From Candidatus Dietzia intestinipullorum (GTDB taxonomy: Bacteria; Actinomycetota; Actinomycetes; Mycobacteriales; Mycobacteriaceae): a DNA stretch of 64,000 nucleotides. The stretch is taken from NCBI GenBank assembly GCA_019119635.1, contig DWWP01000029.1:22521-86520 (forward strand), read 5' to 3'. Made by a program: the position numbers and the translations under genes. Shown here in pieces: positions 9,012-17,875 of the stretch (its first letter is position 1; each line of letters starts with the position of its first letter). Below the pieces are notes generated by a model. It was not told the origin of the DNA, ran no database searches, and was given only the letters and a program-made list of their open reading frames with translations.

Positions 9012-12000
9012 TCGCCCGCTTCCTTTCCTGCGTTCGCGTCGATCTCCGAGAGTCGTCGCGCCAGATGTTTACCGACCGTACCCACTTCCGGCTCGTCGAC
9101 GACGGCGAGGTGGTCACCGCGGAGCTGGACGATCTCGAGGTCGTCGACGATCTTCGCCCATCCGCCGTCCGGGTCGATCTCCGCGTAGCGCGGCTCGAGT
9201 TCGATGGCGCCGTCGTGCATGCGCTCGGCGCGGTAGAGGACGAACGGCACCTCGGCGCCGATCTCCGACCACTGGGCCAGGTCGACGCTCTGGAGGATGC
9301 GGTTGTCCACGAAGCTGGCCCGCTGGTGCTCGATCACGCCGCCGCCCATGGCGTTGGCCTCGGCACCGAGCCCCTCCAGCAGCATCTCGAGGACGCCGTC
9401 CTCACCGTGCTCGGCGAGGAACTCGCGCGGCACCTCCACGTCCAGCCCGTAGGTCTTCTTGGCGAAGTCCGCGTAGCGCTTCCAGCGCAGGACCGCCTCG
9501 TCGAGCGTGTCCGGGACGGGCTCGGACGGCTGCACGGTGTCGAGCAGCACGACCAACGCGACCTCGTCGCCCGCCGCCCGCAGCTGCCGGGCGACCTCGA
9601 CCGCGAGCGCCCCGCCGAAGGACCAGCCGCCCAGGGCGACGGGCCGACCGGCCGCGATCTCGCGGATCGTCTCCAGGTATCCGGCGGCGCGTTCGGCCAG
9701 CGGGCCCTCGGTGCGCTCGATGCCGTACACGGGGCTGTCGTCGGGCAGCCGGTCCACGAGCGGCTCGTAGACCAGCGAGGACCCGCCGGCCGCGTGGAAC
9801 AGCACGAGCGGCGTGCGGTCCGCCGCGCCCTCGCGCAGGACGCGGACGTTGCCCTCGACCGCGGCCTCGGTGAAGGGGCGGAGCAGGTCGGCGATCTCGG
9901 CGATGGTGCCCGCCCCGGCCACCTGCTCGCCGGTGATCTCCCCGCCGCACCGCTCGGACAGGCGGGCGGCCAGCGCGTCGCGCGTGGGCTCGTCGACCGC
10001 GGGCAGGGCGCCCGCGACGCCGGGCGCCGCGTCGCCGGTCACCACGGCCCACGCGCCGAACGCCATGCGCTCGGTGTCGTCGCGCGGGGCGACGTTCACG
10101 CCACCGCCGGCCTCGCCGGGGTCCCCGGCCGCGGACTCGTCGCCGCGGAGCGCCCCCACGTCGACGGCGCCCTCGCCGCGCGACTGCTGATCGGCGAGCT
10201 CGCCCACCTTGTCCGGGTTCTCGACGGCGAAGGTCACCATCTCCACGACGTCGTTCATCGAGGCGTCGCGCATGGCCTGCAGCTCGAGCGGCGGGATGGA
10301 GAACTCGTACTCGACGCGGTTCTTGATCCGCACCGCCATGAGCGAATCCAGCCCCAGGTCCAGCAGCGGCAGCTCGCGGGGCAGGTCGTCGGGGCTGTAC
10401 CCCATCGACGAGCCCACGATCCGCGCGAGGCGGTCGGCGATCGACTCGCCGGAGTCCGGTGTCCAGCGCGTGTCCGCCTCGTCGTCGTCATCGGCGTCCA
10501 CCACCGGCGCGTCCGACTCCGCCGACACGTAGTCCGGCTCCACCTGCTGGTCGGGGTCGACCGGGGTCCCCCCGGTCACCGCGCACTCGCCCACCAGGAC
10601 GAAGGACGGCGTGGCGCCGTCGCCGGTCTGCGCGTGCACCTGCAGTGAGGCGCCACCGGGGTGTGGGGTCATGGTGGTGGTCACCGTCCCCGCGGGCGGG
10701 AGGACGCCCGGGCGGCGGACGGCGGTGAGGGTCGCGCCCTCGACGACGGACGCGGCCGCGGCGTGCATCAGGGCGTCGACGCTCGGCACCACCGAGGCCT
10801 GTACCTGCCACGCGTGACGGCCGTCGGGCAGGGCCACGTGCGAGCCGGGCATGCGGCCCTCGCCCGAGCCCCCGCCGGCGGTGACGGTCGGCCACAGCGT
10901 CCGCCGCTTCCATTCGGTCCCGGGGACCGCCGCGTAGCGCCCGGGCCCGGTGACGTAGCCGTGGAGCATCTCCACGACCTGCTCCATGTCGATCTCGTGG
11001 CCGTGGACGTACAGCTGCGCGATCGCGTTCAGCAGGGTGTCCGACTCGGATTCCTTGCGCTTGAGCGTGTACAGCAGGTTGGGCTCCATGAGCCCGGCGT
11101 CGAAGCAGGTGGCCGCGATCGACATCGCCGCGACGGGGTTGGGCGCGAACTCGAGGAACGTCACGTATCCGGCGTCGACGGCCTTGCGCACGGCGTGCGT
11201 GAACCACACCTGGTGGCGCATGCCCTTGACCCAGTACTCCTCCGAGTGGATCGGCTCGTGGCCCGGGCGGTAGAACACCTCGCGGTCGACCGAGGAGAAC
11301 AGCCCGGCCTTCAGCGCGTGCGGCTCGAGTCCGGCGATCTCGGCGGCGAGCTCGCCCAGCAGCATGTCCACGTCCGAGGTGTGTCCGGCGCCGCGGACCT
11401 GCAGCTGGCGCGCGAACTTGCCCTGCTCCTCGACCCAGGCCACGAAGTCGGCGACGGGCCGGGCACGGCCACCGACGGTGGTGTGCGTGGGCGCGGCGTA
11501 GACGGCCGGCTCGATCGAGGCGAACCGCGGGTTCTCGGCGATGATCTGCGCAACCTCGTCCGCCGAGTACTCGACCAGGGCCATGGCCCCGGCGTCCTCG
11601 TCCGAGACCTGCTGCTCGGCGTCGCCCATGAGACGGGACCGTACGCAGATCACACGCACCGCGTCCTCGAGGCCCAGCCCCCCGTTCGCGTACGCGGCGG
11701 CGACCTCCCCCATCGAGTGCCCGATGACCGCCTCGGGCTCGGCCCCGAGCGCCTTGAGCGTGTCGATCAGGGCGACCTGGATTGCGAAGATGCCCACCTG
11801 GGCGCTCTCGACGCCGTAGGTGACCGAGTCGTCGAGGAACATCTCGGACACCAAGTAGCCGGCCTCGAAGTCGATGAGTTCGTCCACCGCGTCCAGGCAC
11901 GAGGCGAAGAGCGGGTTGGACAGGTACAGCTCCTTGGCCATCTTGCGGTGCTGGGCGCCGAAGCCGGCGAAGACCCAGACGTCGCCCGTGCCCGCGGGGG

Positions 12001-14032
12001 CGTCGGCGCTGAACACGCCGGGGCCGGGGTCGCCGGCGGCGAGGGAACGCAGCCCGGCGACCAGTTCCTCGCGGGTGTGGCCGACGACGGCGCCGCGGGA
12101 GCGGGCGTGGTTGCGGGTGGCCAGGGTGCGGGCGACCGCACCGAGATCGACGGAGTCGTCCTGCTCCTCGAGCCAGTCCGCGATCCGTCCGGCCGTCGAC
12201 CGACGGCGGGAGGGCAGCGAGCCGGAGACGACGAGGACCGTGGCGGGGCCGCCGGGAGCGACGGTGCCGGTGGTCGCCAGCTCGTCCGCGTTGCGCCGGA
12301 CCGCCTCGGCCACGCTGCGCGCGACGTCCTCGTCCTCCGCCGCGGCGGGGGCGGCGTCCGCATCGGCGACGTCAGCGTCGGCATCGTGGGCGGCGTCCGG
12401 GTCCGCCGCGTCAGCGTCCGTGCGGACCGGCTGCGGCCGGTACTCCGACACCACCACGTGCGCGTTGGTGCCGCCGAATCCGAAGCCCGAGACGCCGGCG
12501 ACGGCCCGCCCGCTGTAGCGGGGCCACGGCGTCGTCTCGGTGACCACGCTGAGCCGCGAGGCCTCGAAGTCGATGTACGGGTTGGGGCCCGCGAAGTTGA
12601 GGGTGGGCGGCAGGGCGTCGTGCCCCATCCCGAGGACGATCTTGGCCAGGCCGACGGCGCCGGCGGCCGACTCCATGTGCCCGAAGTTGGTCTTGGCCGA
12701 GCCCAGCAGGGTCGGCCGGTCGGCGTCGCGGCCGCGCCCGAGCACCTGCCCGATCGCGGTGGCCTCGATGGGGTCGCCGAGGATCGTGCCGGTGCCGTGG
12801 GCCTCGATGTAGTCGACCTCCTTCGGATCCACGCCGGCGTCCGCGTAGGCCTGCCGCAGCACGGAGACCTGCGCGTCCGGGTTGGGCGCGGTCATCCCGT
12901 TGGAGCGGCCGTCCGAGTTCACGGCCGAGCCCTTGATGACGGCCAGCACCTCGTCGCCGTCGCGCTCCGCCTCCGAGAGGCGCTTGAGGATGAACACGCC
13001 GCCGCCCTCGGCCCGGCAGATGCCGTCGGCGTCGGAGGAGAAGGCCTTGATGGTCCCGTCCGGGCTCAGGGCGGCGCCGGTCTTGGCGAAACCCATCGTG
13101 GCGGCGGGCGCGAGCATCATGTTGACCCCACCGGCCACGGCGAGGTCCGACTCGTGTAGCCGCAGGGAGTTGACGGCCTCGTGGAGGGTCACCAGCGACG
13201 TCGAGCAGGCGGTGTCCAGCGTCATCGACGGCCCGCGGAAATCGAACGTGTAGGAGATGCGGTTGGAGATGATCGCGTTGGACGCGCCGGTGACCGCGTA
13301 GGGCGACGCGGCGGCGGAGTCGGAGGTGAGGAGCACCTGGTAGTCGCTCGAGGAGGCGCCCATGAAGACGCCGACCTCGCCGCCCTTGAGGTCGCTGGCG
13401 GGCAGGTGCGCGTTCTCGAGTGCCTCCCACGTGAGCTCGAGGGCCAGCCGCTGCTGCGGGTCCACCATCTCGGCCTCGCGGGGGCTCATGCCGAAGAACT
13501 CGGCGTCGAAGTCCCGCACCTCCGAGTCGTCGAGCCAGCCGCCGCGGTCGGGGGCCTCGGCCAGCACCTGCTGGACGTAGGCGTCTCCCGCCCATTCCGT
13601 CCAGCGGGTCGCCGGGCGGCGGCTGGTGGCGTCGCGGCCCTGCGCGAGCAGGTCCCAGGTGGCCTCCGGGGTGTCCGCCCCGCCCGGGAAGCGGGTGGCC
13701 AGGCCGATCACGGCCACGTCGAACTCCATTCCGGCACCGCGGTGGCGGAACGTGTGGAGGTCGGAGGGCGCCACCTCATCGGCAGGACCGTTGACCACGT
13801 ACTCGGCGAGCGAGGCGATGGTGGGGTGCTGGTAGGCGACCGTGGCGTCGAGCGGACGCCCGAGCAGGTCCTCGAGGTCGGCGGAGATCGACACCGCGTC
13901 ACGGGAGGACAGTCCGTACTCCTCGAGGGAGCGGTCGTCGGTGACCTTGGTGGCGTCGAGGCCCGTGGCCCGGCAGACCCAGTCCCGCAGCCAGTCGCGG
14001 AGCTCTACTACCGTCATCTCGCTCTGTGCCAT
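9008..14032 (-). CDS. pks13: Polyketide synthase Pks13 (mycolate condensase)
   Basis: The 1674-residue enzyme condenses a meromycolyl chain delivered by FadD32 with a carboxyacyl-CoA to give the alpha-alkyl beta-keto ester precursor of mycolic acids. Domains in order: an N-terminal acyl carrier domain with GLSSRD (Ser43 is the likely phosphopantetheine site); a ketosynthase with DTACSTS (Cys276), EAHGTGT and KTNFGH; an Ala/Asp-rich linker; an acyltransferase with GHSMGEV; a second carrier domain with GLDSLMAV; and a C-terminal thioesterase with GGWSFGG. No reductive domains are present, as expected for Pks13. ATG 14032 is chosen because GGAGAG lies just upstream; longer upstream reading would run into fadD32. 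It overlaps accD4 by 4 bp. Confidence 0.97.
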   Translation of the reverse strand: MAQSEMTVVELRDWLRDWVCRATGLDATKVTDDRSLEEYGLSSRDAVSISADLEDLLGRPLDATVAYQHPTIASLAEYVVNGPADEVAPSDLHTFRHRGAGMEFDVAVIGLATRFPGGADTPEATWDLLAQGRDATSRRPATRWTEWAGDAYVQQVLAEAPDRGGWLDDSEVRDFDAEFFGMSPREAEMVDPQQRLALELTWEALENAHLPASDLKGGEVGVFMGASSSDYQVLLTSDSAAASPYAVTGASNAIISNRISYTFDFRGPSMTLDTACSTSLVTLHEAVNSLRLHESDLAVAGGVNMMLAPAATMGFAKTGAALSPDGTIKAFSSDADGICRAEGGGVFILKRLSEAERDGDEVLAVIKGSAVNSDGRSNGMTAPNPDAQVSVLRQAYADAGVDPKEVDYIEAHGTGTILGDPIEATAIGQVLGRGRDADRPTLLGSAKTNFGHMESAAGAVGLAKIVLGMGHDALPPTLNFAGPNPYIDFEASRLSVVTETTPWPRYSGRAVAGVSGFGFGGTNAHVVVSEYRPQPVRTDADAADPDAAHDADADVADADAAPAAAEDEDVARSVAEAVRRNADELATTGTVAPGGPATVLVVSGSLPSRRRSTAGRIADWLEEQDDSVDLGAVARTLATRNHARSRGAVVGHTREELVAGLRSLAAGDPGPGVFSADAPAGTGDVWVFAGFGAQHRKMAKELYLSNPLFASCLDAVDELIDFEAGYLVSEMFLDDSVTYGVESAQVGIFAIQVALIDTLKALGAEPEAVIGHSMGEVAAAYANGGLGLEDAVRVICVRSRLMGDAEQQVSDEDAGAMALVEYSADEVAQIIAENPRFASIEPAVYAAPTHTTVGGRARPVADFVAWVEEQGKFARQLQVRGAGHTSDVDMLLGELAAEIAGLEPHALKAGLFSSVDREVFYRPGHEPIHSEEYWVKGMRHQVWFTHAVRKAVDAGYVTFLEFAPNPVAAMSIAATCFDAGLMEPNLLYTLKRKESESDTLLNAIAQLYVHGHEIDMEQVVEMLHGYVTGPGRYAAVPGTEWKRRTLWPTVTAGGGSGEGRMPGSHVALPDGRHAWQVQASVVPSVDALMHAAAASVVEGATLTAVRRPGVLPPAGTVTTTMTPHPGGASLQVHAQTGDGATPSFVLVGECAVTGGTPVDPDQQVEPDYVSAESDAPVVDADDDDEADTRWTPDSGESIADRLARIVGSSMGYSPDDLPRELPLLDLGLDSLMAVRIKNRVEYEFSIPPLELQAMRDASMNDVVEMVTFAVENPDKVGELADQQSRGEGAVDVGALRGDESAAGDPGEAGGGVNVAPRDDTERMAFGAWAVVTGDAAPGVAGALPAVDEPTRDALAARLSERCGGEITGEQVAGAGTIAEIADLLRPFTEAAVEGNVRVLREGAADRTPLVLFHAAGGSSLVYEPLVDRLPDDSPVYGIERTEGPLAERAAGYLETIREIAAGRPVALGGWSFGGALAVEVARQLRAAGDEVALVVLLDTVQPSEPVPDTLDEAVLRWKRYADFAKKTYGLDVEVPREFLAEHGEDGVLEMLLEGLGAEANAMGGGVIEHQRASFVDNRILQSVDLAQWSEIGAEVPFVLYRAERMHDGAIELEPRYAEIDPDGGWAKIVDDLEIVQLRGDHLAVVDEPEVGTVGKHLARRLSEIDANAGKEAGE

Positions 14033-14118
14033 GCTCTCCGCTCGCCTCTCGGTGGGTGTGTCCGTGTGCTCCTCGTCCCGCGCCCCGGCCGGGTCGAGCC
14101 GGTCACGGTGGGCGGACT

Positions 14119-16065
14119 CTAGCCCGCCGGGGCGTCCGGGAAGGCGGACTGTTGGTGTCCTCCGCGCAGCGTGCCGTCCACGTACGCGTTCTTGCACGCC
14201 CGGCGGGCGATCTTGCCACTGGACGTGCGCGGGATGGAGCCCGCCGGCACCAGGAGCACATCCTGGGCCGTGACCCCGTGGCGCGCCGAGATGGCGGTGC
14301 GGACGGCGTCCGCGATCGGCCCGGGGTCCGCCTTCCCCGCGCCGGGGGCGCGTTCGCCCACCACCACGAGGGTCTCCGAGGAGTCATCGGCGGCGATCTC
14401 GGCTCCGTTACGTGCCTCCACGGGCAGCTGGTTGGCGGGCACGGAGAACGCGGCCACGAACCCGGGGCGCAGGGAGCCGGACGCGTCCTGCGCCGTGTTC
14501 TCCAGGTCCTGCGGGTAGTGGTTCCGGCCGGCGACGATCACCAGGTCCTTGACGCGCCCCGTGATGTACAGCTGGCCGTCCACGTACGCCCCGTAGTCGC
14601 CGGTGCGGAGCCAGTGCGCGTCCGCGGGGGCCTCGCCGAACTCGCGGATGGTGCGGGTGCCCTCCGGCAACCGCTCGGTGAGCACGTTGCGGAACGTGTC
14701 CCGGGTCTCGTCCTCGCGCGCCCAGTAGGCCCGCCCGACGTTGGTGCCGTAGAGCCAGATCTCCCCGACCTTCCCTTCCGGGAGTTCGCGGCCGGTGCCG
14801 TCGTGCTCGCCCGTGGCCTCGTCGATGTTCGGCTCGACGATCGTCGCCCACTGGCTCGGGGCGACGTAGCCGCACGCGACCTGCGGGATGGCGTCCTCGT
14901 TGCCCTCGACCCGGTCGGGCGGCAGGACGGTCATGACGCCCTGGTTGAGGTCGGTGCGGTCCACGTGGACGACGACGGCCTCGTCGTCCTTACGCGGCGA
15001 GGAGACGAACAGGGTCGCCTCCGCCATGCCGTAGGAGGGCTTGATCACGGTGGGCGCGAGGCCGTACGGGGCGAAGGCCTCGTTGAACGCCCGCATCGAG
15101 GACGGCGTGACCGGCTCCGAACCGTTGATGATGCTCGTGACGCCGGAGAGATCGAGGGTTTCGCCCTCGCGCGGCAGCCCGCGGCGGGCCGCGTGCTCGA
15201 ACGCGAAGTTGGGGGCGGCGGCGAAGACCCCGTCGCCGTCGGACATGGCGCCGAGCTCGTTGACCCAGCGGCCGGGCCGCTGCACGAACGCCCGGGGGCT
15301 CATCACCGTGATGGTGGCGCCGCCCACCGCCGGGAGGATCACGGTCACCAGCCCCATGTCGTGGAAGAGGGGCAGCCAGGTGACGCCGCGCGAGCCGCGC
15401 GTGAGGCCGAGGCCGTCGAAGAGCTGCATGACGTTGGTGACCACGTTGCGGTGGGTGATCTCCACGCCCGCGGGGACCCGGGTGGAGCCCGACGTGTACT
15501 GCAGGTAGGCGATGTCGTCGGCGCCGACGTCGGGGCTCTCCCACCCGGCGCCGAGTTCGGCCGGGATGGCGTCGACGGCGACGGTGCGCGGCCGCTGCCG
15601 GGCGGGCATCTCGCGGAACAGCTTGCGCACGCCCGCCGCGGACTCGGTGGTGGTGAGGATGACCGACGGCGTGCAGTCGCCGAGGACCGCGTGGAGGCGG
15701 TCGTGGTGCCCGGGCTCGTCCGGGTCGAACAGGGGGACCGCGATGAGCCCGGCGTGGATGGCGGCGAAGAACGAGACGATGTAGTCCAGCCCCTGCGGCG
15801 CGAGGATGGCCACCCGGTCCCCGGGTTGGGCGACCTGCTGCAGCCGCGCGGCGATCGAGTAGAGGCGCTCGCCGAACTGCGACCACGAGAGCTCGTGGGA
15901 CTCGCCCTGACGTGAGGACGAGTAGTCGATGTAGCGGTAGATGACCCCGTCGTTCGCGGGGTCTGTCCGTGCGGCGGAGATGTTGCCTTCGACGAAGTCG
16001 ACCAGTGTGGTGCGATCGGGGATGACGATCGCCCCACTGGCGTCGTGGTATTGCTCGAACTCCAC
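14119..16065 (-). CDS. fadD32: Long-chain fatty acyl-AMP ligase FadD32
   Basis: The 648-residue adenylate-forming enzyme activates meromycolic acid as acyl-AMP and loads it onto the N-terminal carrier domain of Pks13. The P-loop-like TSGSTRVPAG and the C-terminal SGKIARRA with its conserved Lys are both visible. Length fits the FAAL subfamily. The start is GTG 16065, preceded by GGAG at a usable distance. The gene lies 86 bases upstream of pks13 on the same strand, and this order with accD4 is conserved throughout mycolate producers. Confidence 0.96.
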   Translation of the reverse strand: MEFEQYHDASGAIVIPDRTTLVDFVEGNISAARTDPANDGVIYRYIDYSSSRQGESHELSWSQFGERLYSIAARLQQVAQPGDRVAILAPQGLDYIVSFFAAIHAGLIAVPLFDPDEPGHHDRLHAVLGDCTPSVILTTTESAAGVRKLFREMPARQRPRTVAVDAIPAELGAGWESPDVGADDIAYLQYTSGSTRVPAGVEITHRNVVTNVMQLFDGLGLTRGSRGVTWLPLFHDMGLVTVILPAVGGATITVMSPRAFVQRPGRWVNELGAMSDGDGVFAAAPNFAFEHAARRGLPREGETLDLSGVTSIINGSEPVTPSSMRAFNEAFAPYGLAPTVIKPSYGMAEATLFVSSPRKDDEAVVVHVDRTDLNQGVMTVLPPDRVEGNEDAIPQVACGYVAPSQWATIVEPNIDEATGEHDGTGRELPEGKVGEIWLYGTNVGRAYWAREDETRDTFRNVLTERLPEGTRTIREFGEAPADAHWLRTGDYGAYVDGQLYITGRVKDLVIVAGRNHYPQDLENTAQDASGSLRPGFVAAFSVPANQLPVEARNGAEIAADDSSETLVVVGERAPGAGKADPGPIADAVRTAISARHGVTAQDVLLVPAGSIPRTSSGKIARRACKNAYVDGTLRGGHQQSAFPDAPAG

Positions 16066-16150
16066 GTTGCTCCGTTCCGAACCGAGGACAGGACGTCGAC
16101 GTCGGGGAACGCCACCGTGTTACCCGGAGACCCGACGACAGGCTTGATCG

Positions 16151-16174
16151 ATCCTACAGCGTGCCCCAGGGCAC
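16151..16174 (-). promoter_or_regulatory. Candidate fadD32 promoter with a palindromic operator
   Basis: On the minus strand TAGGAT (16151-16156) is a good -10 hexamer about 86 nt before fadD32. Immediately upstream, 16161-16174 is a perfect palindrome, GTGCCC-CA-GGGCAC. It lies where the -10/-35 spacer would be, so it could bind a repressor. No other gene occupies 16066-16272. Confidence 0.4.
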
Positions 16175-16272
16175 ACCCCAACGCGAACCGTCCCGGCCAG
16201 CCCGCGTGTCGGAGTGTCCCTCCCCGTGCAGGATCGCACCACCGCGAGAAGCCGCACCGCGGGTTGGACGGA

Positions 16273-17241
16273 TCAGTTGTGGGCGATCTCCGGGGCCTGG
16301 TCGACGAGCTCCGTGACGTGCCCGAGTGTCCACTCCGGCACGGTGGTCCCGGGGATGACGTCGGGGTTGGTCGCGTACTGCGCGTGGATCGCGTTGTTGG
16401 TGACGAACTCCTGGAACCGCGCGGCACCGTCGACCACGTTGAGCGGGGCGTTGCAGATGAGGTCCCGGGAGTCGCAGATCTGGGCCGTGCGGTCGGCGAG
16501 GGCCCCGAAGCCGCCGGGCCGCGGGCCGGTCATGGTGGCGCCGGCGATCAGCTGGGTGAGCCCGGTGAACGGCTGCAGCGTGATCTCCATGCCCTGCCCG
16601 TTGCCCGGGGACAGCCCGGGCGACTGCCCCTCACCCGGGAGGCGGCGCCCGTCGGCGACCAGGACGGAGCCCCGCACCAGATCGGCCGGCACGGGCCCGT
16701 TACCGGTCCCGATCTCGTTGGTCAGGTCGCCCGCGATCACCGCGCCCTGCGAGAAGCCCAGGAGGACGAACGAGGTGTACGGGCAGCGCTCGTGGGTGGC
16801 CGCCATCTCGTCGCGGGCCCTCTGGGTGCCCTCGGCGCGGCTGTCGTCGTAGGTGGCCTCCTCCGGAGCCTGCGGGTTCCGGAACTGGGCCGTGTACGGC
16901 ACCGTGTACACCTCGAGCCGGTCCTCGGACTGCTGCTCGCTCAGCGGGTCGGTGACGGTCTTCAGCAGCGCGTTCGGCAGGAAGCCCGGGTCGTGTGGAT
17001 CGTCGGTGGGGCTGCTCTCCCACGTCCCGGGCACGGACAGGAGCTCGACGTCCGGGCACTCCGCCGGCTGCGCGACATCCGGCTCGGTCGGGTCCGGGAG
17101 CGGCCCCTCACCGGGCCCCGGGGGCAGCCCGCGGTTGCCGAGCCACCAGCCGATGCCCAGCACCAGCGCGACCACCAGCAGGAGCACCCCCAGCGAACAG
17201 CCGATCCTCCGGCCTCTGCGCCCACGCGATCCACGAGCCAT
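16273..17241 (-). CDS. Cutinase-like cell-envelope lipase (Rv3802c type)
   Basis: This 322-residue protein has a short basic N-terminus, one membrane helix at about residues 11-34, a Pro-rich spacer and a cutinase-fold alpha/beta hydrolase domain facing the envelope. The nucleophile motif GFSQG has its Ser near residue 163. A later Asp in DLICNAP and a His near HVTELV could complete the triad. The M. tuberculosis protein at this position, Rv3802c (Culp6), is an essential phospholipase/thioesterase linked to mycolate metabolism. ATG 17241 is chosen over upstream starts because GGAAGGAG lies 10 nt before it. Confidence 0.88.
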   Translation of the reverse strand: MARGSRGRRGRRIGCSLGVLLLVVALVLGIGWWLGNRGLPPGPGEGPLPDPTEPDVAQPAECPDVELLSVPGTWESSPTDDPHDPGFLPNALLKTVTDPLSEQQSEDRLEVYTVPYTAQFRNPQAPEEATYDDSRAEGTQRARDEMAATHERCPYTSFVLLGFSQGAVIAGDLTNEIGTGNGPVPADLVRGSVLVADGRRLPGEGQSPGLSPGNGQGMEITLQPFTGLTQLIAGATMTGPRPGGFGALADRTAQICDSRDLICNAPLNVVDGAARFQEFVTNNAIHAQYATNPDVIPGTTVPEWTLGHVTELVDQAPEIAHN

Positions 17242-17365
17242 GATTGACGAACTCCTTCCCGGCGATGCCGACATGATCGACACACGACGCCGATGACAGG
17301 TTCAACGACGCACGCCCGTCCCGGGTTCCGCGGGCGGCCCGGACGTGGCCGGACTCACGGGGTGA

Positions 17366-17875
17366 TCAGGGGCAGAGCTGTCCGGCCGCGGTGTCCACGA
17401 CGAGCCGCGACAGGTCGTCGACCTCGGCGTCGTCGTCTGCGTAGCCACCGGCCGAGATCTGTCCCGCCACGGCGTCGGCGATCGTGGTGGTCTCCCCCGC
17501 GGCCCCGCCGGTCGACCGGATCCGGCAGATGGTGTTGCCCGCGGCGACCAGGGATTCGGACAGCTCCCCGGTCTGCACGCCCTCCTCCTCGAGGGCCGCA
17601 AGGTAGCCGCGTTCCCGCGCGCCCACCACCGGGGTGTCGTAGCCGGGCGAGTCCGGCGACACCGGCGCGGGCGCCTCGGTGAAGCGCCCGGAGTCCTCGG
17701 TCGCCGGGGCGCGGGACGACGTCGTCTCGGCGCCCCCGGGCGGCGGGGCGACGGACTCGGAATCCGGCACCCCGGACACCGTCGAGTCCCCGCCGCCGCA
17801 CGCGGCGAGCGTGCCCCCGGCCATCAGCAGTGCCGCGGCGAGCGCGGCGGTCCTGCCGGCGTTGCGCGGCGTCAC
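17366..17875 (-). CDS. Lipoprotein with a DUF732-like domain
   Basis: The 169-residue product begins with a lipoprotein signal: a basic Arg start, a hydrophobic stretch and the lipobox LAAC at about residues 22-25. A Pro/Ser/Thr-rich linker of about 60 residues follows. The C-terminal domain has two Cys (TICRIR and QLCP) and helices resembling the small mycobacterial DUF732 family. Its GTG start overlaps the upstream mycolyltransferase stop by 4 bp (GTGA), so the two are translationally coupled. Function is unknown; the coupling suggests a role in mycolyl transfer at the outer envelope. Confidence 0.75.
   Translation of the reverse strand: MTPRNAGRTAALAAALLMAGGTLAACGGGDSTVSGVPDSESVAPPPGGAETTSSRAPATEDSGRFTEAPAPVSPDSPGYDTPVVGARERGYLAALEEEGVQTGELSESLVAAGNTICRIRSTGGAAGETTTIADAVAGQISAGGYADDDAEVDDLSRLVVDTAAGQLCP

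Noticed and set aside
4305..9188. 1627-codon plus-strand frame across emb2 and accD4
   Set aside because: It overlaps two well-supported genes, has Arg/Gly/Pro-rich composition and no domain; it is a shadow frame.
14033..14197. Longer pks13 start reading into fadD32
   Set aside because: ATG 14032 has GGAGAG upstream and begins the conserved carrier domain; the extension has no family match.
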